In this document: positions 1-8,073 of the stretch, piece after piece | How the letters are laid out: each line of letters starts with the position of its first letter | Position numbering within the stretch: position 1 is the first letter of the stretch | NCBI GenBank assembly: GCA_963653155.1 | Contig: CAVJWR010000022.1 | Span: 1-36,211 of the forward strand | Length of the DNA: 36,211 nucleotides | Reading direction: 5' to 3' | DNA from: UBA1731 sp963653155 | GTDB taxonomy: Bacteria; Verrucomicrobiota; Kiritimatiellia; RFP12; UBA1067 | Notes under the pieces: generated by a model | Databases searched by the model: none | Seen by the model: only the letters and a program-made list of their open reading frames with translations | Told to the model about the DNA's origin: nothing | Position numbers and translations under genes: made by a program

Positions 1-2
1 GC

Positions 3-2008
3 CGATATGTTGCCAGTTCAGGTGCGGCGGCGACGCTGTTCCTGTCGGGGGCGATAAATGACTACTCGGCGTGCTGCATTCTGAAGGATGCCGTCTCGCT
101 CGTATGGGATCCCGCCGAGGATGTCGTGCAGGAACTGAAGGATCAGGCCCATACGACATCCGGAACGTTGACGGTTTCGAACGGAACGCTTCGCATCAGC
201 GGAACCGCTACGTTTAAGAGCCTTTCGGCCGTCCGCGTGGCGGACGGCGCTACGTTTGAACTGGCGACGACCGAATCGGATGCCCTTGAGTCGTTGGAGG
301 AGTTGACGATTGGTGGGAACGGAGTCTTCATGGTGGCGGATACGGCTGTAACGCCGTTTGGAGCAAACCGGCTCACGCTGGAACTGGCAGAGTCGGCGAC
401 GCTCATACTTCCGGAAGGATGCGACTGCTCCTTTGTCGCCATCTATGTGACCGAGAATGGCATTCGTCGGCAGGTTCCTGGCGGAAACCAGACCGGCAAA
501 ATCAGGCAAATTTCCGGTGGCGGCACGATAGCCGTCAAGGAGACCATAACGGAGGCCGAAGATGAACCGGCGACTTGGACAGCCGGAGGTGGGTCAGACA
601 CACGCATCAGCGTGGCGGCGAACTGGAGTGACAACGGGACGCATGATCTGACATCAGGAGGATTCTATCCGACGTTTGCGTCGGCGGGTACGGCGGCTGT
701 CGTGGATGTTCCGGCCTCTTTCAAGGGAATTGTGTTCGATGGAACGGTTGGGACGTTCTCGCTCAATGGAGAGTCTTCGGTTGGCCTGTATCAGCGTGGT
801 ATCGCCGTCAATGCGCCCGCCGACGATACACGGGAGGTAGTCGTATCCGTTCCACTCGACATCCGAACCGACCAGTCGTGGCGAGTCGATGCCAATGCGA
901 GGCTGCGCATAATGGAACCCTTATCGTCCTCCTTCCCCTATGCCATCACCAATCAAGGCTCTGGAACGGTTGAACTCGCGGCACCAAGTCCGGACTTTAT
1001 CGGTTCGTTCGTTCATGCGGGCGGCACACTGGAAGTAGTGGCTACGACAAACGCCTTTGGCGGCGTTGGTGACGTGCCCGTGGTGATTGACGAGGTCAAG
1101 GTGGGTAGCGGCGTTTCAACCCGCCTTCACGGCACGGTGGTCGAACGCCCTGTCACCTGCTATACCTATGGCAAAGTGGGTTCCTTTGCTGCATATGACG
1201 GTTCGACAAATCGCTTTACACGCTCATTCACGTTGCCGAACATTGGGCATGCGTTTTGTCCGAAACTATGGAACAGCTCTGTCGTCATTTGCGAGGGAGG
1301 GATGTCGGCGGCGTGGTTCTTCGCGCCGAGAGGCGATGACCAAGGTCAAGGTCCCAGCCGCTGGATATTCAACAATAAGCCGTNNNNNNNNNNGATTTTG
1401 CCTTTGACCAGCGAACGCTTCCGCTGACAGTCAGGTCAACTGCGAAAGATGGCACGATTTGGCTGAACGGTCATCACCAGCGTTTCGGCGATTTCAATAT
1501 CGAGGATGGCGCATCTGGCGTAACGGTCGACTCGACGAGTCCCGCCCTGCTCTACATCAACCAGTCGACGGACATGACGAACAGCATCGTTGATTTCACG
1601 GGTTTTGCTGGGATATCGAAGGCCGGCTCGGCGACGTTTGCCATGGATCGTGCGCTCTCTTCCACCGGGATGGTCGAAGTGACAGGGGGAACGTTCACGA
1701 TGACAGAGAACAGCTCGTGGAGAAACTGCATGAACGTGTCGGTTTCAGGCACAGGCGTATTTCTTGCCTCATCTGCGCGACCATTTTCGCGCAAGGCGAC
1801 GGTTTCCATCTCGGGAGACGGAAAAATTGAGATCCCCGCAGGCGTTACGATTGTATGTGGCACTCTTTATCTTGACGGCTCATCCGTAGCGGCACCGCTT
1901 GGAAGATACTCGCGAACGGAGGCACCTGAGGAATATCGTGCGCATTTTGCCGGAGATGGCGTACTTGTCGTTCGCGGAATGTGCGGGATGAAAGTCATAA
2001 TCCGATAA
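3..2008 (+). CDS. Beta-solenoid surface protein, 5' end outside window, interrupted by an assembly gap
   Basis: The reading frame is open from the first bases of the window, so the gene starts upstream. It runs to the N gap at 1384-1393 and continues after it in another frame (codons in phase with 1394) to TAA at 2006-2008. The phase change only reflects the arbitrary gap length. The protein is rich in G, T, S, V and A, with repeated strand-turn units such as TLTVSNGTLRISG and EVTGGTFTMTENSSW. This is typical of secreted beta-helix or autotransporter-associated strand-repeat proteins, which are common in Kiritimatiellota and Verrucomicrobiota. I see no catalytic motif. A role at the cell surface, in adhesion or polysaccharide binding, is an inference. 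The stop codon lies inside dispersed repeat copy 1, and the last residues (GMKVIIR) come partly from the repeat. Confidence 0.7.
1384..1393. other. Assembly gap (10 N)
   Basis: Ten N bases inside the beta-solenoid gene. The coding frame differs on the two sides, so the true gap length is probably not ten bases. Confidence 0.99.
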
Positions 2009-2072
2009 AACTACATTTCTACACTTCTACACGGCCATTTTTTGTGATGGCGGGGGCGCAATTCATTGCGCC
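1997..2072 (+). repeat. Dispersed repeat copy 1 with palindromic hairpin
   Basis: The first 57 bases (1997-2053) match 3604-3660 with only two differences. Inside are three octamer-like units, CTACATTT, CTACACTT and CTACACGG, then GCCAT and ATGGC able to pair. Next comes a hairpin at 2055-2072 with arms GGCGCAAT and ATTGCGCC. The repeat continues towards the N gap at 2081. It supplies the stop codon of the upstream beta-solenoid gene. Confidence 0.85.
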
Positions 2073-2080
2073 TTTGGCCG

Positions 2081-2090
2081 NNNNNNNNNN
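2081..2090. other. Assembly gap (10 N)
   Basis: Ten N bases just after the hairpin of repeat copy 1. Assembly may have broken because the repeat occurs many times in the genome. Confidence 0.99.
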
Positions 2091-2158
2091 GGTCAGATCA
2101 TCCGCCTCGACGAGCCTCGGTGAGACGAATAAACATCCCCCATCCCATGTCGTACCCT

Positions 2159-2188
2159 TTGACCTGAAAGGGCGGTTTGGTATATAAT
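2159..2188 (+). promoter_or_regulatory. Sigma-70-type promoter for the ATPase gene
   Basis: TTGACC at 2159-2164 and TATAAT at 2183-2188 are separated by 18 bases. The predicted transcript starts near 2195 and leaves a leader of about 40 bases before ATG 2234, with a GGGGG ribosome-binding stretch near 2223. Confidence 0.7.
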
Positions 2189-2233
2189 ACAGTCCCAAAA
2201 TAAGCAACAGTTGTCAGAAACAGGGGGCTGTTT

Positions 2234-3583
2234 ATGTATCGTAATGCTGAAAATGACATGATCTCATGGTTTTCTTCCTCTCGAAGAAAGCCTCTCGTCT
2301 TGCGGGGCGCTCGGCAGGTCGGCAAATCGACGCTCGTTCGGCAGTTTGCGGTTGCGCAAAAACTTGTCCTGAACGAGATAAACCTTGAACGCCATCTAAA
2401 TCTGGCGAAAATCTTTCGTTCGCTCGACATTCCACGAATTTTAGAGGAACTAAGCGTGCTTGTCGGGCATTCGGTCGATGAGCCGGGTTCCTTGCTGTTC
2501 TTGGATGAGATTCAGGCTGTTCCCGAGGCGTTGGTTGCTTTGCGCTATTTCTATGAGGATCGTCCAGACCTTCCGGTTGTCGCGGCAGGGTCGCTTCTGG
2601 AATTTGCACTCGATGCCAAACGGCTTTCTATGCCTGTAGGACGTGTTACATACATGTATTTGGGGCCGATGGGCTTCGATGAGTTTCTGCGGGAAGTAGA
2701 GCCAGACCTTGTTGCCTATTGCCGACAGGCAGCCATTGAGCGGACTGTTCCGGAGATGGCTCACGAACGGCTCAAGCGTCGCCTTCGGCAGTTCATGTTC
2801 GTCGGTGGCATGCCGGAGGCAGTACTTGCGTATTCGCAGGAGGGGCTGACGGCAATGTCGGAAGTCCAGCGGATGATTCTCGAATCGTATGAGGACGATT
2901 TCGCCAAATACGCGCATGGCGTCGATCTTGCACTGATGCAAGAGATATTTCGCAATTTGGCACCTCAGGCTTGCAAGAAGGTCAAGTACGTGAACTTTTC
3001 GCGCGAGGTCGGCTCACGCGAGGTCAAGGCCATCTTGAACATGTTCCGCAAGGCGCGAGTCTGTGCCGACGTGCGGGCATCAAAATGCGATGGACTGCCG
3101 CTTTACGCAGAGACTGAGGAGGGTGCGTGGAAGTGCCTGTTTCTGGATGTTGGGCTGATGAGCCGTTCGTGCGGTGTCGTCTGGCAGATGCTGGAGCAAA
3201 TGGATGACATGCGCTTTGTCAACGAGGGCACTTTGGCGGAGCAGTTTGTCGGGCAACACCTCCTGTACGCATCCGGTTGCCTGGAAAAGCCTCGGCTGGC
3301 CTATTGGCTGAGGGAGGGCGGAAAGAACAACGCCGAGGTCGATTTTGTCTTGGCGTACAGCGGCGAGATCCTGCCCATCGAAGTCAAGGCAGGTGCCGCC
3401 GGATCACTAAAGTCCCTGCGCGAACTAATCTTGGCCAAGCGGTTCCCGCGAGCCATTCGGTTCGATCTCAACCGCCCGACGTCACAGGTCGTTCCGCTGA
3501 CGACGGATGCGGGGACTGTCACGTATACGCTTGATTCGTTTCCGCTCTATGCCGTGCCGTTTCTAAAGTCGGAGGAAACATAG
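2234..3583 (+). CDS. AAA+ ATPase with DUF4143 C-terminal domain
   Basis: This 449-residue protein has a Walker A motif GARQVGKST near residues 24-32 and a Walker B motif LLFLDEIQ near 86-93. The C-terminal region, near residue 370, contains EVDFVL followed by LPIEVKAG, the nuclease-like signature of the DUF4143 family. Length and order fit the family (about 400-450 residues). Family members occur in many copies in anaerobe genomes and their role is not settled; links to mobile or defence-like functions have been proposed. The gene has its own promoter and is a single-gene unit between two direct repeats, which suggests it arrived or moved as a cassette. No toxin or antitoxin partner is visible next to it. 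Confidence 0.9.
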   Translation: MYRNAENDMISWFSSSRRKPLVLRGARQVGKSTLVRQFAVAQKLVLNEINLERHLNLAKIFRSLDIPRILEELSVLVGHSVDEPGSLLFLDEIQAVPEALVALRYFYEDRPDLPVVAAGSLLEFALDAKRLSMPVGRVTYMYLGPMGFDEFLREVEPDLVAYCRQAAIERTVPEMAHERLKRRLRQFMFVGGMPEAVLAYSQEGLTAMSEVQRMILESYEDDFAKYAHGVDLALMQEIFRNLAPQACKKVKYVNFSREVGSREVKAILNMFRKARVCADVRASKCDGLPLYAETEEGAWKCLFLDVGLMSRSCGVVWQMLEQMDDMRFVNEGTLAEQFVGQHLLYASGCLEKPRLAYWLREGGKNNAEVDFVLAYSGEILPIEVKAGAAGSLKSLRELILAKRFPRAIRFDLNRPTSQVVPLTTDAGTVTYTLDSFPLYAVPFLKSEET

Positions 3584-3603
3584 ATTGCACTAAATGCGTA
3601 CCA

Positions 3604-3685
3604 ATAATCCGATAAACCTACATTTCTATACTTCTACACGGCCATTTTTTGTGATGGCGGTCGCAACAAGTTGCGACCCTCCCGC
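3604..3685 (+). repeat. Dispersed repeat copy 2 with palindromic hairpin
   Basis: 57 bases (3604-3660) match copy 1 with two substitutions. They are followed by a hairpin at 3659-3678 with arms GGTCGCAAC and GTTGCGACC, then the tail CCCTCCCGC (3677-3685). The same tail closes the composite element near 19165-19173. The repeat overlaps the 3' end of the minus-strand regulator gene. Confidence 0.85.
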
Positions 3686-4852
3686 ATCTCCACAAACCGC
3701 CAATTGTCTGCGCCAATCGCGCATTGAGGTGCCGGTCTTTCGCTTAAACAGGTTCTTCAGATAGTTTGCGTTTGGATAGCCGGCACGGCGGGCAATGTCT
3801 GCGATCGGGAGATTCGTCTGGGAAAGCAACCGCTTCACCTCGCCGAGACGAACGTTGAGTATTGCCTGAAGAAGTGACATGCCGGTCTCTTCCCTAAACC
3901 GCAGGTTGGCGAGGCTGCGGGATGTGCCGAGATGGCGTATTACATCCTCTGCCGTGATTCCGCGCAGGGCGTTGCTTTCGATGTAGGCGAGCGCCGCACG
4001 GGCCATTGACCTTCCGATGGAGGCGTTGCGCGTCGATCCGCGTTCGATGATGTCGCGGATCCCGAAGAGAAACACGCGCCTCCTTGGCCTTGCGCCATGC
4101 ATCATCGCCTGTAGCTCACGCGCCGCACGGTAGCCTTCGGACTCGAAATCCGGCATTAGGCTGGTGAGCGTCGGGCGCACATAGTCGCATACGACATTGT
4201 CATTGCCGACCGATATGACCTCAAGTTCGTCCGGAATCCTTATCTTGGCGTCCCGTGCCGCCTCGATGACGCGCCTTCCGACGTCATCGTATGCGGCGAA
4301 TATCCCGCATGGCTTTGGCAATGCGCGAATTCTCTTGGAAAGACCTTTCTGCGACAGTTCGCCAATGTCCGCAAGCAGTACCGCCTCGCGTCCGCGTCGC
4401 TGAAGCTCGCGCATGAACGCATCGCCGCGCTCATTGCTCCAGCATCGCGGGATCCCCGCAAAGGCAAACGACTTTACGTTTGGCGCCGTCATGAGCCGCT
4501 GTGCTGCGGCCTTGCCGATCGCGTCGTTGTCGTCGTAGACAAGAATCGAGTTTGGGATGCGGTCAAGCGTCGTTTCGCTTGGCTGGTCGATAAACACGAC
4601 CGGTGCGCCGAGTTTGGCATAGAGCATGTTGGTGTCGCGGTCCTTCGGCGCGACGAAGATGTATCCGTCGTACCCGTCGCGTATCGTCGCGCGGAGGACG
4701 CTCGGCGAGTAGTCCGCAAACGAGCGGATGAGGTTCATGTCCCACGAATGGCCCTCTCCGAGAAAGCGGTAGATGCCCGTAAGATGTTGCCGCCCAGCTG
4801 CGCTTGCGAGGTTTATGAGCACAAACACGCGAAATCTGCCCTTGTTAATCAT
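3626..4852 (-). CDS. XylR-type transcriptional regulator (sugar-binding domain plus AraC HTH)
   Basis: This 408-residue protein has an N-terminal periplasmic-binding-protein-like ligand domain (about 1-270), with LacI-family features such as VISVGNDNVVCDYVRP. It is followed by an AraC-type double helix-turn-helix near residues 285-385 (ITAEDVIRHLGTSRS, then IADIARRAGYPNANYLKNLF). This is the domain order of XylR regulators that sense a sugar and activate a nearby sugar operon. It is divergent from the SIS-protein gene across 105 bases, so that gene and its followers are the likely targets. The last 19 residues, ending AITKNGRVEV, are encoded by dispersed repeat copy 2 and are unlikely to be ancestral. 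No Shine-Dalgarno precedes the start; a -10 box ends 7 bases upstream, suggesting a leaderless mRNA. Confidence 0.9.
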   Translation of the reverse strand: MINKGRFRVFVLINLASAAGRQHLTGIYRFLGEGHSWDMNLIRSFADYSPSVLRATIRDGYDGYIFVAPKDRDTNMLYAKLGAPVVFIDQPSETTLDRIPNSILVYDDNDAIGKAAAQRLMTAPNVKSFAFAGIPRCWSNERGDAFMRELQRRGREAVLLADIGELSQKGLSKRIRALPKPCGIFAAYDDVGRRVIEAARDAKIRIPDELEVISVGNDNVVCDYVRPTLTSLMPDFESEGYRAARELQAMMHGARPRRRVFLFGIRDIIERGSTRNASIGRSMARAALAYIESNALRGITAEDVIRHLGTSRSLANLRFREETGMSLLQAILNVRLGEVKRLLSQTNLPIADIARRAGYPNANYLKNLFKRKTGTSMRDWRRQLAVCGDAGGSQLVATAITKNGRVEV

Positions 4853-4859
4853 GGTTAGA

Positions 4860-4868
4860 AGTGTACCA
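4860..4868 (-). promoter_or_regulatory. Extended -10 promoter of the regulator gene, probably leaderless
   Basis: On the minus strand TGG is followed by TACACT (4865 to 4860), then exactly 7 bases, then the ATG ending at 4852. No clear -35 box is seen. Transcription would start at or one base before the start codon. Confidence 0.5.
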
Positions 4869-4912
4869 CATCCGTTGGCCGAATGATACGATTATTTTGG
4901 CTCAATAGTGCC

Positions 4913-4937
4913 ATGCCTCATGCTATAATTCCGGCAT
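4913..4937 (+). promoter_or_regulatory. Extended -10 promoter of the SIS-protein operon with flanking inverted ATGCC/GGCAT
   Basis: TGC (4921-4923) directly precedes TATAAT (4924-4929). The predicted start site near 4936 lies upstream of ATG 4958 and downstream of the alternative ATG at 4883, which rules out the longer reading. ATGCC (4913-4917) and GGCAT (4933-4937) are an inverted pair around the -10 and could be an operator, but this is weak. Confidence 0.55.
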
Positions 4938-4957
4938 TTAAACTTAAGGGGTGTAGA

Positions 4958-6649
4958 ATGATGAAGATTGGCGAAAGCGCACGGGCGAAGGCCCGCGATT
5001 TCATTGACAACGAGAAGCAGTTCCAGCTCGGATTCCTGCCGACGGAGCAGTCGAATCCAATCACTGCGACTTTGGAGGAGGATTTTCGGCGCTCCACGGT
5101 TGCCGGCATACAGTGTCTGCAGCGGGGAGATCGGCAGATGCCGATCACGATGCGCCACGTCTTCGCGGGCAGACGCTTCGCGAAGCTCGTCGATTCCATG
5201 GTCGCATCCGTAACCGGACCAAAGGGACGCATCATATTTTCGGGTTGCGGTGCGACGGGGCGCCTCTCCATCCTCCTTGAGTCGATGTGGCGGGACTTCT
5301 TCCACCGCCGCGCCGGAGAGCTGACACGTGAGGAACTTGCGCTCGCCGACCGTTCGGCGTCCATCATGACGGGCGGCGACTTCGCGCTCATCCGTTCGGT
5401 GGAGTTCTTCGAGGACTACGCCGAGGGCGGTCGCCGCCAGGCTGCGGCTCTCGACGTCGGAGTGGGAGACACGTTTGTCGCGATTACCGAGGGCGGAGAA
5501 ACGTCGTCAGTTCTCGGTACGCTCAAGTATGCCGCAGAGCATGGCGCGACTTGCTTCCTCGTGTTCAACAATCCTGCCGACATACTTCGCAGCCGCCTTG
5601 ATCGCTGCCGGGAGGCCATCGACAACCCGAAGGTGACGGTGATCGACCTATATTGCGGTTCCATGTCGGTGGCAGGATCGACGCGGATGCAGGCGACGAG
5701 TTCCGAGCAGCTGTTCTGCTCGTGTGCGCTTGAGGCGGCACTCTGTCGCGTGATGCCGCGATTCGCAAAGGAGACGGCCTCCGACTACACGCTTGCGTTC
5801 GAGCGTCTGCTTGCAGGCCTGGAGTCGGAGGCCGGACGCAAGATGATTGCCGACGAGATCGAGTTCGAGAAGGGAGTCTATGAGGCGGGCGGACGCATCA
5901 CCTATCTTGCGGACAAGTGTATGCTCGACCTCTTCACGGACAACACCGAACGGGCACCCACGTTCATGATCCCGCCTCTCCGCTCAAATCGGGAAAGGGA
6001 TTTCGCGCAAAGCTGGGCGTTCGTCAAGAATCCTCTGCACGCTACGGAGGAATGCTGGAGCGAGATGATGCGGCGCCATCCGCGCTGCCTGGAGTTCACG
6101 GCGGACGATGCGCGATCCCTCGGCATGCCGCAGGGCTTCATCGACCATCCGCCACTCATCAAGTATTCCGACCTGATCACGTACATGATCGGCAACGAGC
6201 CCGCGCCAGAGCGCATAGAAGGCTATGCGAGGGCGGCGGCGGTTGTGCTGAACGTTCCCGGCGCGGATGCGGCCTTTGCCGCTGTAGCAGACAGGCTGGC
6301 ATCCGCATGGCCGGAGCGGCGTGACTTCACGTTTGCCTTCCCGATCGCCGACTCGCCGCTTGAGATATGGAAGCACCTTGCGGTGAAGCTCGCGTTCAAT
6401 TGCCTCTCGACCGGGACGATGGCGGCGATGGGACGCATTGCCGGAAACTGGATGAGCTGGGTGTCGATGTCCAACAAGAAGCTTATAGACAGGTGCATAA
6501 GGCTCGTGTCGGAACTTGGACACGTCGATTACAGGACTGCCGCCGAGACTGTCTTTGCCGCCCAGGAGTGGGTTGAGTCGCAAGACTGGTCGAAGAGCGA
6601 GGAGCCGAGTCCGGTGCAGGTGGCGCTGAAGAGCATCAGAAGATCTTAG
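4958..6649 (+). CDS. Two-lobed SIS-domain protein of the MurQ/GCKR superfamily
   Basis: The protein has 563 residues when started at ATG 4958 (or 4961), with AAGGGG at 4946-4951. The N-terminal part shows LPTEQSNP, then GCGATGRLS near residue 95, TEGGETSSV near 178 and GSTRMQATS near 240, which match the N-acetylmuramate-6-phosphate etherase (MurQ) fold. A second lobe carries LSTGTMAAMGRIAGN near residue 482, also MurQ-like. Bacterial MurQ is about 300 residues with one SIS domain. The doubled size recalls the animal glucokinase regulatory protein, which has two SIS domains and binds sugar phosphates. The function is therefore an etherase, isomerase or sugar-phosphate-binding role on an amino sugar or related phosphate. 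The catalytic glutamates of MurQ cannot be aligned with certainty. The adjacent MFS gene suggests import of the substrate. Confidence 0.75.
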   Translation: MMKIGESARAKARDFIDNEKQFQLGFLPTEQSNPITATLEEDFRRSTVAGIQCLQRGDRQMPITMRHVFAGRRFAKLVDSMVASVTGPKGRIIFSGCGATGRLSILLESMWRDFFHRRAGELTREELALADRSASIMTGGDFALIRSVEFFEDYAEGGRRQAAALDVGVGDTFVAITEGGETSSVLGTLKYAAEHGATCFLVFNNPADILRSRLDRCREAIDNPKVTVIDLYCGSMSVAGSTRMQATSSEQLFCSCALEAALCRVMPRFAKETASDYTLAFERLLAGLESEAGRKMIADEIEFEKGVYEAGGRITYLADKCMLDLFTDNTERAPTFMIPPLRSNRERDFAQSWAFVKNPLHATEECWSEMMRRHPRCLEFTADDARSLGMPQGFIDHPPLIKYSDLITYMIGNEPAPERIEGYARAAAVVLNVPGADAAFAAVADRLASAWPERRDFTFAFPIADSPLEIWKHLAVKLAFNCLSTGTMAAMGRIAGNWMSWVSMSNKKLIDRCIRLVSELGHVDYRTAAETVFAAQEWVESQDWSKSEEPSPVQVALKSIRRS

Positions 6650-6694
6650 GGGAAAGCCATGGTGCGGCAATGGCAGGTATGAACGGAGGTTGAC

Positions 6695-7969
6695 ATGAAA
6701 AGTTCCTACAAGTGGGTGATGCTGGCGATGCTCAGCTGTGCGTTCTTCTTCCATCAGGCGGATCGTGCGCTGTTCGGATTGCTGACGATCCCTATCCAGA
6801 ACGAGCTGGGGCTGACCGACGTGCAGATCGGTTGGATCAACACGGTGCTGTCGTGGACGCTCGCCGGGATGGCGTTTGTCGCGGGGCCGGTCGGCGACCG
6901 GTTCTCGCGCAAGTGGATAATCACGCTCTCGCTCATCTCATGGTCGCTCATGACGTTCATGATGGGGTTCGTTGGAGACTGGAAGCTCTTCGGGTTCGTC
7001 ATCCCGGCGTTCTTCGTAGTCATGTTCTTCCGCTCCATCGCCACGGGAGTCGGCGAAAGTTTCTACGGGCCGTGCTACCCGCCGCTCATTGCGGCGTTCC
7101 ACAAGGAGACGCGATCGATTGCGCTCTCGATCCACCAGGGTGCGCTCTACTTCGGTCTCATGACGTCTGGCATCATTACCGCGTGGGCACTTGGCATCCT
7201 GGGTACATGGCGGCACGTCTTCATGGTCTTTGGCGGAGCGGGCTTTGCGCTCGGCATCTTCTTCATCTTCGCCTTGCGCGACACGGCGGCTGAAGCCGAT
7301 GGCTCCGACAGCGATTCAGGAGCAGCGCCTCCGCCATCTTTCTTCGCTGGGCTTGTCTACTTCGCGAAGAAGCCGTCTGCGTGGTGCGCGATGGCGGGGT
7401 TCGTCGCGATCGTGTTCGTGAACAACGCCTACCTCTTCTGGGCACCAAAGTTCATGGCGATGAAGTTCGGCACGTCTGTCGGCGCGGCGGGCACGCAGAC
7501 GATGCTGTGGCATCATCTCTTTGCGTTTGTGGCGATCATTGCCGGAGGTGTCCTTACGGATCGGTTCGTGAAAAGGATGCCGCGCTTTCGCCTTGGATTC
7601 CAGATCCTCGCACTCCTCTGCGGCGCACCGTGCCTCGTGCTGATCGGGATCTCCGGCACGGCGGCGACGATGATTGCGCTGACGGCGGCGTATGGCGTCT
7701 TCCGGGGCTTCTTTGAGGTCAACACGCATGCCTCGCTTTTCGACGTCATCCCGCCGCAGTACCGTTCGACGTCAGTCGGCATATTCACGGTGTTCGCCTT
7801 TTTCGTCGGAGGCCTTTCCGGCGTTCTGATGGGTGCGCTTTCCCAGAGATACGGCGTCAGGGGATTTGAGATCGGCTTCATTCTGATGGCCGTGGCCTAC
7901 GTTCTCGGCGCGTTGACGATGGCAATCTCGTTCGTGGCGACTTTCAGGAAGGATCGGATCGATGAGTGA
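6695..7969 (+). CDS. Major facilitator superfamily transporter
   Basis: This 424-residue hydrophobic protein has about twelve predicted membrane segments. The MFS motif A equivalent GDRFSRKW lies after the second segment, and a charged central loop (AAEADGSDSDSG) separates the halves. GGAGG about 7 bases before ATG 6695 supports the start. It lies 45 bases after the SIS-protein gene in the same direction, so the two are probably co-transcribed. The pairing suggests uptake of a small sugar or sugar acid released by the downstream glycosidases. The substrate is not readable from the sequence. Confidence 0.88.
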   Translation: MKSSYKWVMLAMLSCAFFFHQADRALFGLLTIPIQNELGLTDVQIGWINTVLSWTLAGMAFVAGPVGDRFSRKWIITLSLISWSLMTFMMGFVGDWKLFGFVIPAFFVVMFFRSIATGVGESFYGPCYPPLIAAFHKETRSIALSIHQGALYFGLMTSGIITAWALGILGTWRHVFMVFGGAGFALGIFFIFALRDTAAEADGSDSDSGAAPPPSFFAGLVYFAKKPSAWCAMAGFVAIVFVNNAYLFWAPKFMAMKFGTSVGAAGTQTMLWHHLFAFVAIIAGGVLTDRFVKRMPRFRLGFQILALLCGAPCLVLIGISGTAATMIALTAAYGVFRGFFEVNTHASLFDVIPPQYRSTSVGIFTVFAFFVGGLSGVLMGALSQRYGVRGFEIGFILMAVAYVLGALTMAISFVATFRKDRIDE

Positions 7970-8007
7970 CCCGTTGCGCGTAGTGTTGGGGACGCCGACC
8001 CACGGAT

Positions 8008-8034
8008 TTGACATAAAAAAAAATCATATATAAT
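8008..8034 (+). promoter_or_regulatory. Promoter before the LamG protein gene
   Basis: TTGACA at 8008-8013 and TATAAT at 8029-8034 are 15 bases apart, with an A-rich spacer unlike the GC-rich surroundings. The spacing is short, but both boxes match consensus. The leader would be about 30 bases, with AAGGGG at 8061-8066 before GTG 8074. Confidence 0.6.
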
Positions 8035-8073
8035 TGCCGCCATTCATTTCAAACCATAAGAAGGGGATGGATT

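Noticed and set aside
1394..2008. A separate gene starting at 1574 after the N gap
   Set aside because: The same frame is open from the first base after the gap and the composition matches the beta-solenoid gene upstream; one gene broken by a gap is simpler.
4883..4957. Longer start for the SIS-protein gene at 4883
   Set aside because: The -10 box at 4924-4929 lies downstream of it, and a good ribosome-binding site precedes 4958.
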